From positions 117,805,362 to 117,869,361 of the forward strand of contig OY740765.1 in assembly GCA_963513935.1 (NCBI GenBank): DNA of 64,000 bases, in the 5' to 3' direction. Numbering within the stretch: the stretch's first letter is position 1; every line of letters begins with the position of its first letter. This DNA comes from Aphrophora alni. Lineage: Eukaryota; Arthropoda; Insecta; Hemiptera; Aphrophoridae. Both the position numbers and the translations under genes were made by a program. The notes under the pieces are model-generated. The model saw only the letters and a program-made list of their open reading frames with translations, was not told the origin of the DNA and ran no database searches. Shown piece after piece: positions 22,230 through 35,241 of the stretch.

Positions 22230-24793
22230 TGCGACGGTTTGGAAAAAGCCAAACGTCTCAAGTCCATTTAAAACAAGTTAAATTGCCGCGCTAAACCTTG
22301 TAGAGTGGGGACGAGGTGGGGCGATGACGTCACGCCAGTTCGAGAGCAAACTTGCTTGTTCGGACGTGAAAAGTCAAACTGCCTTAGTTCTTATTTTATT
22401 AAGAAACTAAATTATTAATATAAATAAATATTCAGTAGAGTCAACCGACCAATAATATCAACAAATAAATTTAAAATCACATAAAACAAAAATGTTATTC
22501 AAGTTTTTAGAAGGGCTCAAAAACCTAAAATTTGGAAGAAGAATAAATTCAAAATTCAAAAATCGTAGAGTCATAACCAAGTGGGGAAGTAACAATAATC
22601 ACAAATAAAAAATAAGTAATAATAATAATTAACAGGTGAGAATGGACTTAGAAAGTCATTCTTGGGGAGTTTTTTGGAATTTTTGAGTTGAAGGGGGGAT
22701 CATTTAAAAAATAATAATAAGTACTATTGTAGAGACCACAATAGGGCACAATAATAGGTACTTAGAATCAAATTTGAAAATAAAATAAGGGAGATATAAT
22801 AATTACAAAACGTAAAACTTCAAAGCCCAAAAGCGGGTAAAATAAACGTTAAAGGGGTAAAGTAACATGATAATTATATGTATTTCGTATGTAAAATGGT
22901 AACACACCAAAGCAGAAGTAATAATATATAATGGGGGGGTTTTTATGAACATAAACTCATACGACACAAACTTAAGGACTTCAAAGGCGAATAACTCGAC
23001 AACCAAACGAGTTATGGGAAAAGTACAAACATAGTTTTTCGTCGTAGTAGAAGAGGAACAAGATTTCGTCAAAAGAATTTTGAGAAAGGACTTATCTCAA
23101 AATTTGAAAAGGGGAAAAATCAGACTTCGGGAAAAGGGCGATAACTCGCGAACGAAGCGTAGTAGAGCGATGAATCAAGTTCCACAAGACCCACAAGATG
23201 GAAAGGAAGAAGAATCCGAAAGGAACTTTAAAATCGGTTCGAGCGTTCGAAAGTTATAGCGAGTTGAACGAAAAAACGTCAAAAGTAGAGATTTTCATGC
23301 AAAAACATGAAAAGTTGCGCGCGCATACTCAAGCAGAGTCTAAAGTCAGAATCATCATGTTGCCAACATGGATCAAAGATAACGTTAAAGAAAAAATACT
23401 ATAAATTATTAATTAAAAGGTGTTTTAATTAATAATTAAGGAAGAAAACTATTCATTAGTCAAAAAATAGGACTAATAAAACATATAGTGTAAATATTTC
23501 AGACCAAAAGGGCCTGAAAACACATAATATATGGAAAATACCTTTTTCCCAAAAAGGGAGGAAAATTGGCTCCAGAAAAGTGGATTAATTCCCACTGACA
23601 GGGAGACCGAGATTTAACCGTCGAAAGACGATTACTTTTGATTTGGAATCGACGCTTAAAGGACGTTTCTTCTGCAACCGACTCTGAGCTGAGAGGAAGA
23701 TTCAACTGTCACTCTACTAATTGGACTTAGAATAATTTCAACTTTAATCGATCTTCAAGGCGACTTAGAAGAATTCGAGACCAGCATTCAACTACATAGC
23801 AGCTTACAGACTCTGGATAGAAAACATCACATCACCATCATCCTAATAATACAACAAATTCCAAATCCAACTAGAACTTCTATTAAAGTGTGAAGGTATC
23901 TTATACTTAAGGAATAATTCGCAAATTTTAACTTCTTTTCAAATATAACGTCATTAGGGGAATTATTAAAAATTAAATTCATTTTTAAACCTCTGCTTTG
24001 GTGTTGAAAATTATTAAATAATTTAAATACGACTTTTTCAGTACAGGAAAAACTGTTTGTGGTTCTGTCTGAAAAGTCAAGCGCTTTTATTTTTGTTTAA
24101 TATATAGATAATATTACATTAATTAATGTTGTTAAATAAATAAATAGTTGTGTTATTGTTCAATTAAATTGTTTTGTGTGATTAAAAAAGTTTTGAATAT
24201 AAAATTTTTCTGTGCAAAAGAGGAAATAATATACAAATAATTCATTTCTAAATTTTGTTGTGTTTTTAATATATATCCATTCTGTGTATGCTATTAACCT
24301 TGTTTTAACATAAATTTTATATATGTGCTCTGGTAATATAATTTGAAAATTTTAAAAGTTATCATCAGAACTTAAGAGCCGATTTCTCCCAAAAGGCACG
24401 ACCTTGGAGAGAGAGAGAGTTAATCTTAAAAGAGTTAAATAATCGAGCATTGAGATAAAATTCAGGGAATTTTGCGTTAATTAAGATTTGGTAAGTTTAT
24501 GAGGACAAGCTCATACTTATTAGAGCCAAGAGTTGCAAAATCTTTGATTTAAAAAAGTAAAAGTGAGCACTTTGGCCTTGCCCGCGCTTGCTCCGAAAAG
24601 AAAGGTGGTTCGCCCAGTCGGTGGTGATCGTACAGCGAGTTTAAGAGTTCGTGATAATAGTGTTCCAAAAAAGGGAACAAGAATCTTAAATTCGTGAAGT
24701 CAGAAAGAGGCGCAGCGTGGCTAGTGGCGTTCCAACGTGGGGCAAGAAGAACCCTACTCGAACTCACTAACACGTAGAGAGGAGCGTAGCGTG

Positions 24794-24796
<3 letters not shown>
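22230..24796 (+). repeat. 3' LTR of Gypsy element 2
   Basis: 2567-bp partner of 15443-18008. The last ~30 bp (CTCACTAACACGTAGAGAGG) differ from the 5' copy and resemble element 1 instead. Confidence 0.95.
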
Positions 24797-24871
<75 letters not shown>

Positions 24872-24950
24872 TGTGTGTGTGTGTGTGTACATGTGTGTGT
24901 GTGTGTGATTGCGTGTGTGTGTGCGTGATTGCACGTGTGTGTGTGTGTGA

Positions 24951-25032
<82 letters not shown>
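24797..25032. repeat. (GT)n tract, right flank of element 2
   Basis: 236 bp of GT repeat with scattered GAAT, GATT and AC interruptions. Open frames through it are pure VC/TH dipeptide runs and are not genes. It is taken as the right end of the ancestral microsatellite. Confidence 0.93.
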
Positions 25033-25035
<3 letters not shown>

Positions 25036-25980
25036 CCGAGCCTTCCAAAAACATTTTTACATGTTTCAGTTTGCTTCAGTCCTGCTATTTTCCAAATTGA
25101 CTTCTTTTGCAGGACATAGAGTCTATCCATATTCTGAACTAATGAGTTTCCCCACAGGAGAATTCCATAGTTCAGATGTGGAGTATTGCGATTTTATCAC
25201 CACTGTTCATAATTTTACTGTATTAGATACAACTCGCGTAATTGTCTTTCGTATGAAAATACGATTGTCAATTGTCTTTGTTTCACAACACGCAATTTAT
25301 ACCGAACTCTTCTAATTCTTTCTCTATTTCAAGCTAATACTGTTTTTTATACTTTATAATATTGTTCCAAATACTTATTAAACATATCTGACCACTATAA
25401 CTTCTTTACTAAAACTGATTTTTATATACTTTACATTTTTTTAACAAAACCCTTTAGACAAACTTCTATAGGTCTCACCCCGTCAGATTCCATTCTAAGA
25501 CTTTAATAGAACACACCTTTTTCCTGCAACTTCCCAACTAAGACTCTCTTAAAACACATCTTACCACCTCAAGATTCCAACTAAGACTCTAGATTCCGAC
25601 TGATCTAACCGCATGGTGAAAAGTTCATTTCCTCTTGGTCCAGGGGTTCACAGTCGTTGCTCCAAGGATTGTCCTTCAATTTCCGCAACGTCAGTGATAA
25701 TATCTCTCGCAACTCGTTGCATACACTATTCAATATTTCTCACTTGACAGCAAGTCTTTTTAATTAATTTTATAACACACACTATCTATTTAATTTATTT
25801 ATTAATTATAACTAATATTTTATACATTGTTATTTATTTAAGTTTGGAAATCTAGTTAATTTAATTTCCTTTATTTTAAATTATTATACAAGTCATGTTT
25901 TCGACTCATTTACCCCCTCCCAAATTAATTCTAAACGATTCCCCGCTACGTTTATTATTCAATTAAATTAACATTTTTTA
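25033..25980. other. Non-coding, nothing recognised
   Basis: AT-rich, with a loose local repeat of CCAACTAAGACTCT (25527 and 25576). No gene or element boundary is supported. Confidence 0.6.
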
Positions 25981-25984
25981 GGTA

Positions 25985-26870
25985 TCACATTATTACACAT
26001 TTGTAAACCTTTTTGTATTTTATATAGAAATGTTTAAAATGATGGTTATTTGAAGTCTTGTAAGTTTCATAATATGACTTTAGTTTATCTTTAGAAATGA
26101 GATCACCTTTGGTTATCCATTTAGAATTTTTGTTCTGTTTATTTCCTATTTTAAATCGTTTCAAATGGCAAGCTACATTCAGAAAAAAATAAAAGATTCA
26201 AAGAAGTAATCAAACTTTTTGTCCAGGTTATTGCAAGAATTGAGACACTCCCAGTTTTCATTTTTTTAATAGGTATTTTAAAAGATCTACATTCTCTGGG
26301 TAACAATCCCTAACCTTTCTGAAATCATTTTTAATAGGAATGGGTGAGAAATCAAAAATATTAATCGCCTGTGGATAATATGGTCTGAGATCCCAGACTA
26401 GATAATTTTTACCAATAAATTTTCTGAAAATATATTGGATATAACATTGTCAATTGCTGTTGTAGAGGACCCCATCACCCTGGTGGGAGAGTCAATGCAC
26501 CACCCAAGACCATGAGTTGTCAAAACATCCCTTAGTCCATCTGTACATTTGGATTTTGTGAGAACATTTATATTTATGTCACCACATATAACAAATTTAT
26601 ACCTTCTTAAAGCTAATAATTGTAAAAGTAAGTCCAAGTACAAAAAAAAACAAGTCTACATCACCACTTGAAGCCTGATATATTCCTATTATGGTCAATT
26701 CATCACACAAACCATAACATTTAACTCCAGTTACTTCAAAGTCCTTTTCAATTACACAATTTTCCAATTTGTGTGGAAGTGGCAAAACTGACATCTTTAC
26801 GAGCAAATATTGCTACACCTCCACCTTTGAAATGCGAACTAGAAAATTAATTTACTAAAATCTACTGATC
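25985..26870 (-). pseudogene. CR1-like non-LTR remnant: endonuclease and pre-RT
   Basis: Read right to left, the segment encodes an APE-type endonuclease in several frames: GGGVAIFARKDVSFAT, then GIYQASSGDVDLF, then FVICGDININVL (the G-D-x-N block) and SPTRVMGSSTTAIDNVISN. After it come pieces of the linker that precedes RT in such elements, including KNSKWITKGDLISKDKLKSY and KHFYIKYKKVYK. Many stops and frame changes show it is dead, and the RT core is absent. The order fits one copy cut at its 3' side. It may belong with the SGNH-type ORF1 at 27873-28598, which lies upstream on the same strand, but ~1 kb of unassigned DNA separates them. Confidence 0.72.
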
Positions 26871-26890
26871 CAATATAAAGCTACTAATAT

Positions 26891-26932
26891 CAGTGGCGGC
26901 TCATGATTAGGTTGCAAGGTTGCACAACCCCC
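26891..26932 (+). mobile_element. Possible end of a hAT-like element
   Basis: The motif CAGTGGCGGCTCATGA looks like the terminus of insect hAT-type elements and sits just where the endonuclease remnant stops. No matching inverted end or 8-bp duplication was found, so this is only a suggestion. Confidence 0.25.
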
Positions 26933-27872
26933 ATCCCATATAATATCGAAACAATGAAATTTTTTTTTAAAATTTAAACATTTTTTGAAAATATTAATTC
27001 GATTTCAAGTTTTATGTACATCCTTTTAAACGAAAAAGATATAAATAAAGTACAGTGTAGAGGTGTGATAACTTTGAAAGAATTGCGTGATGTTATGTCA
27101 TCGCTTAGGTTGCAGAGCTCGAGTGCACCAGGCTTGCCCATCGCTCTAGTGTTAAAATAACATGGAACACTTTGAGTCTTGAAAACTTAACTTGTTGCCT
27201 AGCAATGGCATAGGTTGCAGAAAGTTTGCAAAATGATAGCAGACATGCGTACTATAGCAGCACTCCTTTGTTCATCCCGTTATTAACTCGTCGTCTGTAT
27301 TTGTTTTCGAGGTTATGTGTGTTTTGAGTGGTTCGATCACTTTCAACCTTTATTGTTCATCCGATAACAAAAATATCAGCGATATTTTGACTGTAGTATT
27401 AGGTATTTGTTTTAAATGGTATTGGATTCTCACCAGAGTTTACTTTTGTCACTTTTTTATTCACTAACACTCCTGAAATGGCACTGCCAGTCAATAGCCA
27501 TCTTTCCAATGGAGTGATTTTAAGTGCACAATGTTGTATCTTACTTAAATGCTGCACAGTAGCTTTCGGTTTGGATATCAATCACTTCTCCAATAATGTA
27601 GGTTTTCTTACAAGTCTCCCTAATGCTTTGCTTGAATTTAAAATCAATTCTGTGAGCCTACTTGTGACTATATTTTACTGCTTTAAATTTATATGATCAT
27701 TAATTTGAAATGGTTAGAAGAGAGTCTTTCATTCAAAAAGTTAAAGGGTTTCTGCTTGGATTTTTACTGTTTTCTTCATTAATTTTAGAATGTATACAGT
27801 TATTAGAAGAGTTTACTATATATTTTTTTCAATAAAGTATTTTTGGAAGCAGGAATAATATTTATAATAACA
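26933..27872. other. Unassigned stretch between CR1-like pieces
   Basis: Probably insertion-derived sequence, because it splits an ORF1 from an endonuclease on the same strand. Overlapping small open frames at 27399-27696 on both strands show no family likeness I recognise. Confidence 0.5.
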
Positions 27873-28598
27873 TTAGTTTTGTGCGAAATTTGGGATGATT
27901 TCACTAACTAATTCTTCTATGGTATTACAGAAGTTCTTGCCCGGAAAGATGTCATTGGAACCACCAAATATTATGAGGTAGTCTTGCTGTATTAAATTTG
28001 CAGCAACCTGTTTAGCTGATTTGGCTATCTTTTTTATGGGAGCACCCGGATGTATAATTCTGGTAACCTCATACTCATCCCCTAAGCGTTCTGATAGCAT
28101 TTTTGAGATGTTTCTACCATGACTATTATCCAGAAAGATTTTTTTCTCTTTAATTTCCCTCCTGTTGTCTTTAAGGATTTACTTAAGTTTAGCTTGTTTT
28201 ATGTAGACCTTAGCCAATTTTAGGAATTTGTAGTGGTGGAAATGTTTCAAGATCGGCAAGCGACGAAAACCTATTTTGAAGATCTAACTCTTCCCTACTT
28301 GCACTATTTTTTATTTCATTACTTTGCATAGTTTGTTTGGGCAAACCCACCTCCAATTGAGCTTTTTTAAGGTCTCTCAAAAGTAATTAATTTTTTCATG
28401 CTCTTCAAGAACTCTAAGTTTTAGATAAGCTATTTGTTGTGTAACTGAGTCCAACTTTCCACTCATTTTTACCATTATATCTTTTACTTTATCAAGTTTA
28501 AAATGTAACAATTTTACTTAATCCAGTAAGGCACTATCCACCTTTGGATCCTCAAACCCTTGAAAACCAGAAGAGTTCATACTATCGGTACTGCACAT
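27873..28598 (-). pseudogene. CR1-like ORF1 remnant: coiled coil plus SGNH esterase
   Basis: A reading from the ATG at 28598 gives MCSTDSMNSSGFQ, then, with a stop and frame changes, a coiled-coil-like part (KLDSVTQQIAYLKLRVLEEH). It continues to an SGNH/GDSL-hydrolase-like domain: FLDNSHGRNIS at block I, EVTRIIHPGAPIKKI, and DYLIIFGGSNDIFPG at block III. Esterase domains in ORF1 are known from CR1-like non-LTR elements. Block I normally reads G-D-S-H; here it is D-N-S-H, so the oxyanion region is altered. The frame is broken by at least two stops, and the catalytic end is lost after IIPNFAQN. It lies upstream, on the same strand, of the endonuclease remnant. Confidence 0.75.
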
Positions 28599-30149
28599 TG
28601 TAAAATCAAACTGTGAAATGTTAAGAAATTGAATCAAGACAAACAGAAAGCGATAAATAAATAGAACTTGCAAAGATTATGCAAGATTGTCAAAATATTA
28701 TCCACTAAGTAAACATAAGTTTCTTATTTGGTTGGTCAATAATAATTGTTAAACCAAAAATAGACAAAAGTCAAATACAGGTCTTATCTGATATGCCTAA
28801 GTAAACAATGCACAACAGTTGATAGTATGCATCAATAAATTAATTCAAACAGTGATTTTTGAGTAAAATAATAATTATTATTCATTTTTTAATCCAATTA
28901 TCACATTCCTCTGACTAAACTCCTTTAGGTACAAACTCCTGTTAAAACAATCCACCTTTTCCCCAACAAAACTTTACTTTTCCAGGAGCACTACATTCAC
29001 ATCCATCCACTTTCAGATTATCTTGACAATCAATGTACCTGTACCGTACAGCGAAAGAGACTTTAACAACTAATTGTAAAAAATTTCAAATTTAAAATAA
29101 TATATTTGGTTGATTATCTATTAATCTTCAACAAACCAAATGTTCTCGACCACCGATTAAAATAAATCATTACTTGACGAACATTATTTGTCAGAATATT
29201 CTTAAAATGAAATTATATGGTTAGTGTTTTTTCTTTTAATATTATTTAAGTTTTATAAAGGAACTCAATTATTATCAATGACCATTCCTGATAATAAATA
29301 TTTAATTATTTAAGCATAAATATTATGAACAAAGGCCACAGAATGTGATAAAACAATTGTGCGTCAAGCATCATTCACGTTAACACATTCTTGCTCTTAC
29401 AACAAAACATTGCAACATAACTGAGCTGATTTCCAACTGTACATCATGTAGGGATAAAATGGCCAAACATGAACAGTTTAGTTTTATAATGACTGAAAGT
29501 TTGAGAATGTTCTTTTGTCCTACTATGATGAAGTAGTTATTTCAATAAAAAAATATCTTAGGCATATTTTTTCTGACTGATATAGTCTCAAAAAGCATGA
29601 TTTTCCTGGATTTTTAACAAAAGTTCTACCTTTCCCCGACTCTAAAATTCCAAGGCTTTTTCTCTTGATTTCTTGGATGATAGACATCCAGGTAAGTTTA
29701 GTTTTTTGAATATCCAATTTTTTGGATTTAATTTGAAAAAAAGGGGGAAAAAAATAAATAAAAATAAAAAAAAAAAAATAAAAAATTTGCAATATCCAAA
29801 AACATAAGTTCCATTTTATAATTAAATTTGTAAAATTTAAAGTGTAAAATATTAGTATTAATACGTGAATAACCAAAAAGCAAGTTATTTTTTTTAATTT
29901 ATTATACTGCAGAGTGCTGTGGTGGCGTATCAATGTTAGTTGACCTGTTAGCAAGGTACTTCTTAAGCCATTTAAAACTTCTTATACACATACAGAGTGG
30001 AGATACACTTCCAAAAAAAAAAAAAAAAATTCAAGTAGACATTTTCCACTCATAAAATCATATACACTGCATTTAGAGATAGACAAGGAGTTTTTCATGG
30101 ACTTGTGTACTATTAGGTAATACCAAGGACCACTTTCCAATGTAAACCA
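28599..30149. other. Non-coding, nothing recognised
   Basis: AT-rich, with a long A/T-mixed run near 29750-29790. The minus-strand open frame at 29523-29954 is low complexity through that run and is not called. The bit at 29790-29870 (ATATCCAAAAACATAAGTTC) resembles 41345-41420, possibly part of the segmental duplication described below. Confidence 0.5.
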
Positions 30150-30420
30150 ATGTCTCCTATCCATACAAAATCTAAACTAGTTGGCTATGTGTCCCTATTA
30201 AACTCCAACCTATGTTGTTATTTGTCACCGACAATGCAATCCAAGACTCTCACCTATCCCTCTTTCAATCAGACAAAAAGAACAACAAACAAACACGGGA
30301 GAGCACCAATAGGTGCTATAATAATGGAATAGCACATTGGTAATTGTCGGTACTTATGAATATTAACAATGACATGATCACAACACTAAAACTGCGACAA
30401 TTGACACCATTAAAAAGCGA
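30150..30420. repeat. Segmental-duplication block, copy C
   Basis: Diverged copy of 38990-39190: both hold AATCAGACAA, GGTGCTATAATAATGGAA (TGATGCTATAATAATGGAA in the other) and a following GTCGGTACT/GTCGATACT segment. It lies downstream of exon C, as the other block lies downstream of exon B. Confidence 0.6.
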
Positions 30421-32879
30421 TACACCCCATTATTCGTTTTCTGATGGTTCATTGATTATGTAATTGTAACACGATTCTTTTCAGGTTCATTTATTTTTAT
30501 AATTTTCAATAAGTAAAAAATGTCCAATTTTCCTTGTAGACTAGATCTTTACCATAGTTAATCAGAACTTTACATTTAAATGAAAAAAACAAATACAATA
30601 TTTAGTAAATTCTACAATTTTATTGAGTCTTGCTGACCATGGTTTCGCCAGCAACAGCATTTACAAAGCAGCTTAACAAAGACTTTACATTTAGGTGTGC
30701 ATATGGTAAAATGGAAATTTGAAACCTTATAAGATTCAACATTTCAAAAATTTATAAATACACTTGCAAACATAAGATATAAATGGAGGAAAAACTGACT
30801 CTAAAACTAACATGGTACTTACCTGGTCTATCAAATTAAGGACTTATTTCAAATACTATAAAGAAAAAGTTTCATTGTACTATATGTTTGTATGGCAACC
30901 AAAGAATACAAAATAAAAATAATTTTTAAAATGTTTAGTTTTTGGCCATGTTTGTCGAAATTTACACGATTTCTATAAAATGTCAGTATGGTTTGAATGT
31001 GTGTACAGCTGTTCTTGTATCTCTTTACAAAATTATTATCAAATGTGCAACAATGATTTATTTGTCAGGTCAATGATAGAATAGCTTCATTTATGAGTTA
31101 ACAGTTCTTCTTTGATTTTTTGTCTAATCAATGGTTAGAGTAACAGCATGTAAAAGTTAAACAGTTTTGATTCGAGCCGTTGTCATTGTTTGATTATTAG
31201 TGTATATGCATTACTATTTTAGTTTTTGATGGCTAATAGTTCTAATTCAATAATGGTTTTAACTATAACACAATTATAAATTAAGGAAAGTATTCTGATA
31301 CTGCTATATTTTTGTATGATTCTCAATGTTTTGAGACCCTACAACATACATTTATACAACTATCAGAATTTTGTATGTTTGTCTGCCTATTTCATCAATA
31401 TTTTTTGTAATTTGGATGTTGCATTTGAATTTACATACTATGTAAATACCTGAGATCCTTAAAACCAAAAATTAAAAATAAATTTACTATACATTTTGGA
31501 TGGAAATAACAATGTGTTTTTTAAAGGAGCTTATTTTAAAATTCAAGTCGGGTATTTATTTATATATTGGAAGTCAATGAATGGTCATGTCAACCTATTA
31601 TAAATGAAAAAATTGAGAAATGAGACATGTTTTAATAATATACATATTTATATGCTTCATTGAAACCTTATGGTCTCCGGGTTTATATTAGTTTGCACAA
31701 ATAGACTGTGTATGGACATAGTAAAGTGCATATTTAGTCCTTTTTCTTTTTCTTGTTTAAAGGCAAAAATCTCTTCGTCAACATCACCTTGACGGGGTGA
31801 ATACTACAATAGCATCAGGATGGTGAAAAAACAAGAGTTGTCAAGACAGACATAATAGAAAAGATGAAAGAGAGGTATCTAACCTAAGTGTACATGAAAA
31901 AAGTATAGTGGATTGACAAGTACATACTCACAAAATTGAGCCTCTAAGGGCAGAATATTTAGGTTAAATCTGACTTTGGTGATACGATGTCATTTAAGAT
32001 TATATCTACGGTGACAAATTTAGTACCTATATAAGACAAATGCGACATAAAATGGATCTCCAGAATCTAAGATCTAAGGAAAAACTTAATAGCCCTATTT
32101 TAGCAAATATATTATATAAGCACATAAGTATTTAGAGTTTTAGCTATACTCTTATTACTGCACCAACAGCTTACCACTCATTTCAATTTATTTCTACCTA
32201 GCTGTTAACACACTACTCATGTTAATCTTATCACAAGATAAATTTGACTAAAGGGAAATAGAATGGAGTACTATAGCTTTACAGTATGCTATTTTATGGC
32301 TTAATATTTCTTGCATTTATTAAACTACATTATATGTCTTGGGGGATCTTCAGATATAATGAGAAATGTTTTACAGTGGAAAAAAAAGAAAAGTAAATTA
32401 TATATTATATTTAATAGATTTTTAAATGTTAGAAATCAGAAGGCCTACAGTAGGTTCTCTTTGAGTAGCTAAAAACCATTATTTTACTGCAAATATGTGC
32501 TTATCTCACTTAGCAACTTTTCACGTAGTATACTATCACGAGTTGCTTTCCACGACAGCATTCCAAATAAAACCATGTATAACTACGAAACCTTTAAAAC
32601 GATTTTAATAATACTTTGAACCCAATAATGTTTTAATAATTTACCAACTCTATTCTTTATAAAACATATGTTGTCGCTGAAAAAGATAAGTAATTTGCAA
32701 AATACGTCAAAAAATCAGGATTTCCTATTTTTCAGGAGCATTAAAGTGGTTGCAACTCAGGCTACTGCACATATTACAAGGAAATTTTTGATTTCAACTA
32801 CCCATTCATGTACCGATTTGGTCACTGATAAAATATATATTGTCTTTGTAAATTATAAGAAAATGTGTAAAATATAACG
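30421..32879. other. Non-coding, extra DNA within copy C
   Basis: About 2.4 kb here compares with ~0.3 kb at the matching place in copy B (39190-39480), so most of it was gained in one copy or lost in the other. No transposon ends or genes were recognised. Confidence 0.5.
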
Positions 32880-33221
32880 AAAATTCTGGTTTTTGTATTA
32901 GCCATGCAGATAAATATTGTTATAACTTGGGTCTAAATTCAATTTGGTTAAAGTCAATGTCATAAATCAATTTGAACCAAACAAAGGCTTTAAAACCTGA
33001 CCACATATTGTACCAAATTTTAGAAATAAAACAGCTCGAAAATCGGATAGGCATTTCTTAAGTTTACCCTACAAGCAGACAGACTTTCATTTTATATTTG
33101 TAAGGATACAAATGCTATCAGAATATGAAATTCATCTGCACTAGTTGGTTTCCATTTATTTATTACAAATGTTTTATGAATGATTTTATATTACAAACTA
33201 TCTTACTACAGAAACACTTAC
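32880..33221 (-). repeat. Intron flank of exon C, duplicated
   Basis: Matches 39480-39853 and, nearest the splice site, 49300-49531. Shared landmarks are GTTATAACTTGG, CAATTTGAACCAAA, ATGAATTTCATCTGCACTA and ACAAACTATCTTACTACAG next to the donor. The duplication therefore includes intron as well as exon. Confidence 0.7.
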
Positions 33222-33725
33222 CTAATTGACGTTTTGTACGATTCCTAACGTTTAAGTCTGGAAATCGTTTCTTTACTTCCTCATAATTCCAGTTTTTTTC
33301 TATGTCAAATGAAGATTTTTTTTCCAGATCATTTTTATTTTTAGAGTTTACTGGTGACGAATGTTTTTTTTCCTGTGGGTCTACATTGTTCTCACATGTT
33401 GATGGCATTCCTTTGGGAACTTTACTGTTAGAGTTTAATAGTAATGAATGACTTTTCTTCTGTAGGTCTTCATGTTGTATAGAAGTTGATAGCATTGATT
33501 TTTTACCAATATTTACAAAATTTACTGGGGACGGAAGTGTCTTTTTCTGTGGGTCTACATTATGCTCACATCTGGATGGTATTCCTTTGGAAACTTTATC
33601 GCCAGATTTTACTAGTGATGATTTTTTTTTGTTCTGCAGGTCCTCATGTTGTTCAGATATAGATTCAGATTTATTTTTTTCAGCCATTATTTCTTTCCAA
33701 ACGGTTTTCAATTGTTCTATCATAA
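33222..33725 (-). CDS. Exon C of an unrecognised repeat-protein gene
   Basis: A 504-bp exon, fully open. On the minus strand it is preceded by a polypyrimidine stretch and CAG and followed by G|GTAAGTG. Two bases complete the first codon and one base is left over, so it is a symmetric phase 1-1 exon. It encodes ~168 residues rich in S, K, N and P, with two tandem units of about 61 residues: each has HEDLQ, then K-V-x-K-G-[IM]-P-S, then C-E-x-N-V-D-P-Q, then SPVN. The end reads FPDLNVRNRTKRQLG. No known domain, signal peptide or membrane segment is seen. Exon B shares the same unit and splice phase. I do not recognise the family and cannot give a function. Confidence 0.65.
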
Positions 33726-35241
33726 CTGAAAAAAAAGAAAGAAAAATTTAATAAATGTATACATTAAAATTTATGGAATTGTAAGTTCTAGTCTCAGGTT
33801 TTTAAGACTAACTGAAAAGTAATTGAAATAATCCAACAATACAAATTTGGTAAAAATAAAATCAAGTGAGTTATTCTATAATGTGTATATAATATGTGTG
33901 TGTATTTGAACTTAATATGATGACTGTGAATGTTCTAGCTAGAACAAAAGTAAATATTTTATATCATCGGTTTGTATCAAACAACTCCTCTGCATCTTCA
34001 CTAGAGTCAACAATACAAAGTAATAAATCACACTTAATAGTTCTAAGACATAAAGTTGGTGTTCATGTATTGCACATTGTATTTCCACATGATAAAAATC
34101 AAGTTGTTAATTATGTCTAATTAACTGGTCTTCTGTTATTATTAAACTCTAAATTCAATTATCACTATTATTTTTGAATTGATGATTATTAAACAGGTAT
34201 AATTTTTTTTTCTAATGATGGTAAAATATGAAGATTTATATGCTAAACAGTAAGTAAAATAAAATTATGGTGTGCCGATTTTTGGCGAGACACCAACCAA
34301 ATTTCGAAGATTTGCTCTTTGTGAGTTGCTATTCCCCTAACTCGTTTATCTGTAATGCAACTGTGTGATTTCTATAGATATGAGTTCTTACCTCTTACTT
34401 ACCTGTATTTGTATACTTTGCTACTATAGACGATATCAGAGGAATAGGTGGTCTCAATAATGTTTTTAGAAACTCATATCTTATAATTAATATTGAATTT
34501 ATTAAAAAAACAAAATTTCATTTTAACCTAAATCTAAACCTATCATTAATTATAACACATCGATAAAAGTCATTGTTCATTCTAAAATTGATTTTACTAT
34601 TATGTATATCAAAAAGAAAACTAATTGTCTGTTTATACCTCTGAGATTTTAGATACATTAATTTAATTAGCCATATGTTATTGTAACTTATAACGGTAAT
34701 TGAGTGTACTTACAAAGTTATGGTACAATATGTTAGATAAGATGTTGGGCATCATTTTGTAATGGTTACTGTGTGTACTTCCCAGTTTCAATAGGTTCTT
34801 TGGGCGCCATTTTGTAACAGTAAGCGAGTGTACTTAACATGTTGGGCATCATTTTGAAACGATATGCATTAAAAACAAAACTTATTTTCGAATAAATTAT
34901 TATTAATTTTACTTACTAGGTTTTTGCCTTCTTTTCTATACTTCACAGCTTCAAAACGTCTAACGTGGCTAGATAAACACGTTTTCTTAAATGATTTTAG
35001 CCAGACATGTTAATTTTCATAATACACACATTTTTGATTAAACACTATATTTTACCTAAGTTGCAAACTGAAAACATATGATAAGTATGTGGATTTCAAA
35101 TTTAAAAAAAGACTTCAATTTAATATGATAACTATTATTTTTAATTAAACAAAAAATAAAGCAATATTTTTATAAACACTTTGACATAAAAAACAATATT
35201 TTAACCTCAAATCATTTTAGTTATTAGCAGATTGGCAAATC
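33726..35241. other. Intron or intergenic DNA right of exon C
   Basis: The first ~140 bp match the sequence right of exon B (40253-40313 plus 40905-40990). The rest has no gene that I can support; a minus-strand GTAAGT at ~34400 could be a donor, but no convincing exon precedes it. Confidence 0.5.
34685..34865. repeat. Short imperfect direct repeats
   Basis: Three diverged units of ~55-60 bp share TTGGGC(A/G)(T/C)CATTTTG followed by a GTGTACTT motif. No function is suggested. Confidence 0.55.

Larger units (their letters stand above)
15443..24796 (+). mobile_element. Defective Gypsy element 2, pol-deleted
   Basis: A 9354-bp relative of element 1 with LTRs of 2566 and 2567 bp, the same primer site, slippery site and polypurine tract. 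Gag carries a nonsense codon. Pol is cut off after the protease and linker: about 2.7 kb corresponding to RT, RNase H and integrase is missing, and the sequence rejoins element 1 at AAGAAATTTCATGAATA near 21262. The two LTRs differ at roughly ten sites plus a reworked end, so it is older than element 1. It could move only with proteins from a relative. It is flanked by GTGT and GT repeat on both sides. Confidence 0.93.

Noticed and set aside
29523..29954. 143-residue minus-strand frame
   Set aside because: It runs through an A/T homopolymer patch (IFYFFFFIFIYFF) and has no acceptor, donor or family likeness that holds.
34395..34530. Possible small minus-strand exon ending at a GTAAGT donor
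   Set aside because: The frame is open for about 44 codons, but no acceptor in phase and no likeness to the repeat exons was found.
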